Positions 62,433 through 64,000 of a DNA stretch of 64,000 nt are shown here, piece after piece (position 1 is the stretch's first letter; every line of letters begins with the position of its first letter). The position numbers were made by a program, and so were the translations under genes. The notes beneath the pieces are model-generated. The model did no database searches and had not been told where the DNA came from. It saw only the letters and a list, made by a program, of their open reading frames with translations. The DNA comes from Pseudomonadota bacterium (GTDB taxonomy: Bacteria; Pseudomonadota; Alphaproteobacteria; Caulobacterales; Aquidulcibacteraceae). The DNA is taken from contig JAIUOD010000004.1 of assembly GCA_020161405.1 (NCBI GenBank), forward strand, positions 275,352 through 339,351, read 5' to 3'.

Positions 62433-63707
62433 CTAGTATTCGTCATCTTCATCGTGATTTTCATATTTATCACGCGATTGGGCAGACCTGCGGACATTGA
62501 TTGCTCTGGCATCAAGAGTATTCTTGATGTGCGCCGCATAGAACTTCTCTATCATTTCAACTGATGTGCGACAGTTCTTGGCGATTTGATAAATATCTGC
62601 ACCTTCCATAAGACGAAGGCAGATGTATGTATGACGTAAACTATAAGAAGTTCGTGGTTGGCCATCACGATCATATTTAAGACCTGCCTTATCTAAGACC
62701 TGATTGAACATTTTGAGATTGCTGCCCGGAAATAATAAATCTGTACGCTTTGGTAAAATAGCAGGTGGTGGTTCTTCTCCTTTGCGTAAGCGACCTTGTG
62801 GCTGCGGCATTGGCCTTGCCAACATTCGCTCATACACACGAACCGCCCCAGGCATTGATTTGCAATAACCAACACCACGTTTACCACGTACCTCTATTTC
62901 AAGGATGCGCTCCCCAGTTGCACCATCTTTAACAATTGCAACATCACGGTGTTGCAATAATTTTACTTCATCTGGACGAAGACCAGTATTACCCATAAAT
63001 AGCACGAAATCATGTAATTGTTCGGCATTCCATTTATAACGTGGCGAAATGGTTTTGGCATGCTCACGGGTTGCCCGATATAATTCTTTATATTCATTAG
63101 GACTAAACCATGCCCGATGAACTATCTTGCCTTGTGATTTATAAGGTGGCGTTAAATTCGGAACATGCTTAACCCAACCATGTCTTGCAGCCGTTTTAAG
63201 CACTTGGCGCAAGGCAACTATCTCATCATGTATTGTTGAACGTGATGGCGGCTTAATATAGCCTTTAGGGGCATTCTTTGGCTGCCGACCAGCTTGTGTG
63301 GCGCGATGTACCCTATAATCTTGCACACGACCTTCTGTAATTTGCGAAATTGGCATATCACCAAAATATGGCAATAGATGAAGCCGCAATCTAATCTCAT
63401 AGCCTTCAACCCATTTCCTACTTCTTTCGCCTTCTGTGATAGTCTCATATTCAAGCATGAATTGCTCAGCGACATCGGCGAATGTAATTTCACGCGGTGC
63501 ATCTTTCTTAACAAGTTCGCCAGTGCGCTCAGCACCAAGTAGTCCTAAAAACCAATCCTCAGCAAAGGATTTGGCGGAAGCCAGACGCTCTTCCTTAGTG
63601 CTTGTTCGATATTGTTGCCCACCTACCGAACAAGAGCATTGCCAATATTTGCTATTTGGGCGCTGAAATAGCTGCACCCTGCCACCCAATATCTCATGAT
63701 TTGACAT
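62433..63707 (-). CDS. int: Tyrosine integrase (ICE-2)
   Basis: A 424-residue recombinase with GNTGLRPDEV, YSLRHTYICLRL and the nucleophile Tyr in EKFYAAHI. It is about 75% like the ICE-1 enzyme, lacking a short insertion near residue 150. It is transcribed toward the element interior, 166 bp from the att repeat. Both integrases target the same tRNA, which permits tandem accretion and possibly mobilisation of both as one unit. Confidence 0.93.
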   Translation of the reverse strand: MSNHEILGGRVQLFQRPNSKYWQCSCSVGGQQYRTSTKEERLASAKSFAEDWFLGLLGAERTGELVKKDAPREITFADVAEQFMLEYETITEGERSRKWVEGYEIRLRLHLLPYFGDMPISQITEGRVQDYRVHRATQAGRQPKNAPKGYIKPPSRSTIHDEIVALRQVLKTAARHGWVKHVPNLTPPYKSQGKIVHRAWFSPNEYKELYRATREHAKTISPRYKWNAEQLHDFVLFMGNTGLRPDEVKLLQHRDVAIVKDGATGERILEIEVRGKRGVGYCKSMPGAVRVYERMLARPMPQPQGRLRKGEEPPPAILPKRTDLLFPGSNLKMFNQVLDKAGLKYDRDGQPRTSYSLRHTYICLRLMEGADIYQIAKNCRTSVEMIEKFYAAHIKNTLDARAINVRRSAQSRDKYENHDEDDEY

Positions 63708-63783
63708 GCCAAAAATCCTTCACATAACCCTTAAAAGAGTTGAAATTGCATAGAGTCTATCAGGTTTTTGGGATATGTCAAAA

Positions 63784-63801
63784 GTGTGCTAATTATGTGC
63801 T
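63784..63801. promoter_or_regulatory. Integrase arm-type repeats at the ICE-2 right end
   Basis: GTGTGCT (63784) and ATGTGCT (63795) are about 11-12 bp apart and match the words at 21251-21280 and 21458-21518. They lie between the integrase and the att repeat. Confidence 0.5.
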
Positions 63802-63814
63802 AGCGATTTTAACG

Positions 63815-63850
63815 CAAAAAAGCCCCACTCTGATGATGGGGCTGTTTTTT
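63815..63850. terminator. Bidirectional terminator between tRNA-fMet and integrase
   Basis: AGCCCCA (63821-63827) and TGGGGCT (63837-63843) form a stem flanked by A-run and T-run, so it works on both strands. Confidence 0.85.
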
Positions 63851-63873
63851 AATTTGTTGCTTTTATTGTAATA

Positions 63874-63952
<79 letters not shown>

Positions 63953-64000
63953 ATAAAGATGTTTTACGACGTGTTGGTCGTAATTGGAACCGATGAAGGC

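Overview
The window looks like a low-GC alphaproteobacterial chromosome. The evidence is family resemblance: IncP/Ti-like conjugation genes, ArdA/ArdC, a compact type II-C Cas9, and a short repeat resembling ones I recall from Rhizobiales genomes. No rRNA or housekeeping protein gene is present, so a genus cannot be named. Nearly all of it is two related but non-identical integrative and conjugative elements (ICEs) lying in tandem at the 3' half of an initiator tRNA-Met gene. The intact tRNA is at 63876-63952. An exact 52-bp copy of its 3' part recurs at 21351-21402 and separates the elements. ICE-1 runs from beyond the left edge to 21402. ICE-2 occupies about 21351-63925.

ICE-1 (1-21402): partial coupling protein traG, relaxase traI, traJ, oriT, traK, traL, a HEPN-motif protein, an AbiE toxin-antitoxin pair, ardA with a small conserved gene and a long structured leader, a retron (ncRNA plus a reverse transcriptase fused to a trypsin-like protease), two small paralogous proteins, ardC, a three-gene ABC-3C conflict system, a small conserved gene, and a tyrosine integrase beside the attachment site.

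ICE-2 (21351-63925): a Fic protein, an XRE regulator, the mating-pair operon trbBCDEJLFGHI (23895-33619), and a copper-resistance block on the minus strand (33740-42508) headed by csoR with its operator. Then come a decayed IS3 element, trbN, traG, traI, traJ, oriT, traK, traL, a second and different AbiE-like pair, a complete type II-C CRISPR-Cas9 locus (array, cas2, cas1, cas9, tracrRNA), ardA with its small gene and leader, a SEC-C protein, the small backbone genes again, and an integrase.

How it fits together: TraI and TraJ act at oriT, where a P-type nic sequence is visible in both elements. The TrbB-L channel with TraG moves the DNA. The nic sequence predicts that the + strand enters the recipient 5' end first, so everything right of oriT is the leading region. 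All defence and anti-defence cargo lies there. From ardA onward almost every gene is on the minus strand and could be read directly from the incoming single strand. Three small backbone genes or operons in this region carry upstream foldable segments shared by both ICEs. In one of these, the differences between copies preserve base pairing only on the transferred strand. This suggests single-stranded promoters or regulators, and it is the most interesting hypothesis in the window. Cargo differs between the ICEs at the same slots: between traL and ardA, after the ardA leader, and before the last small gene.
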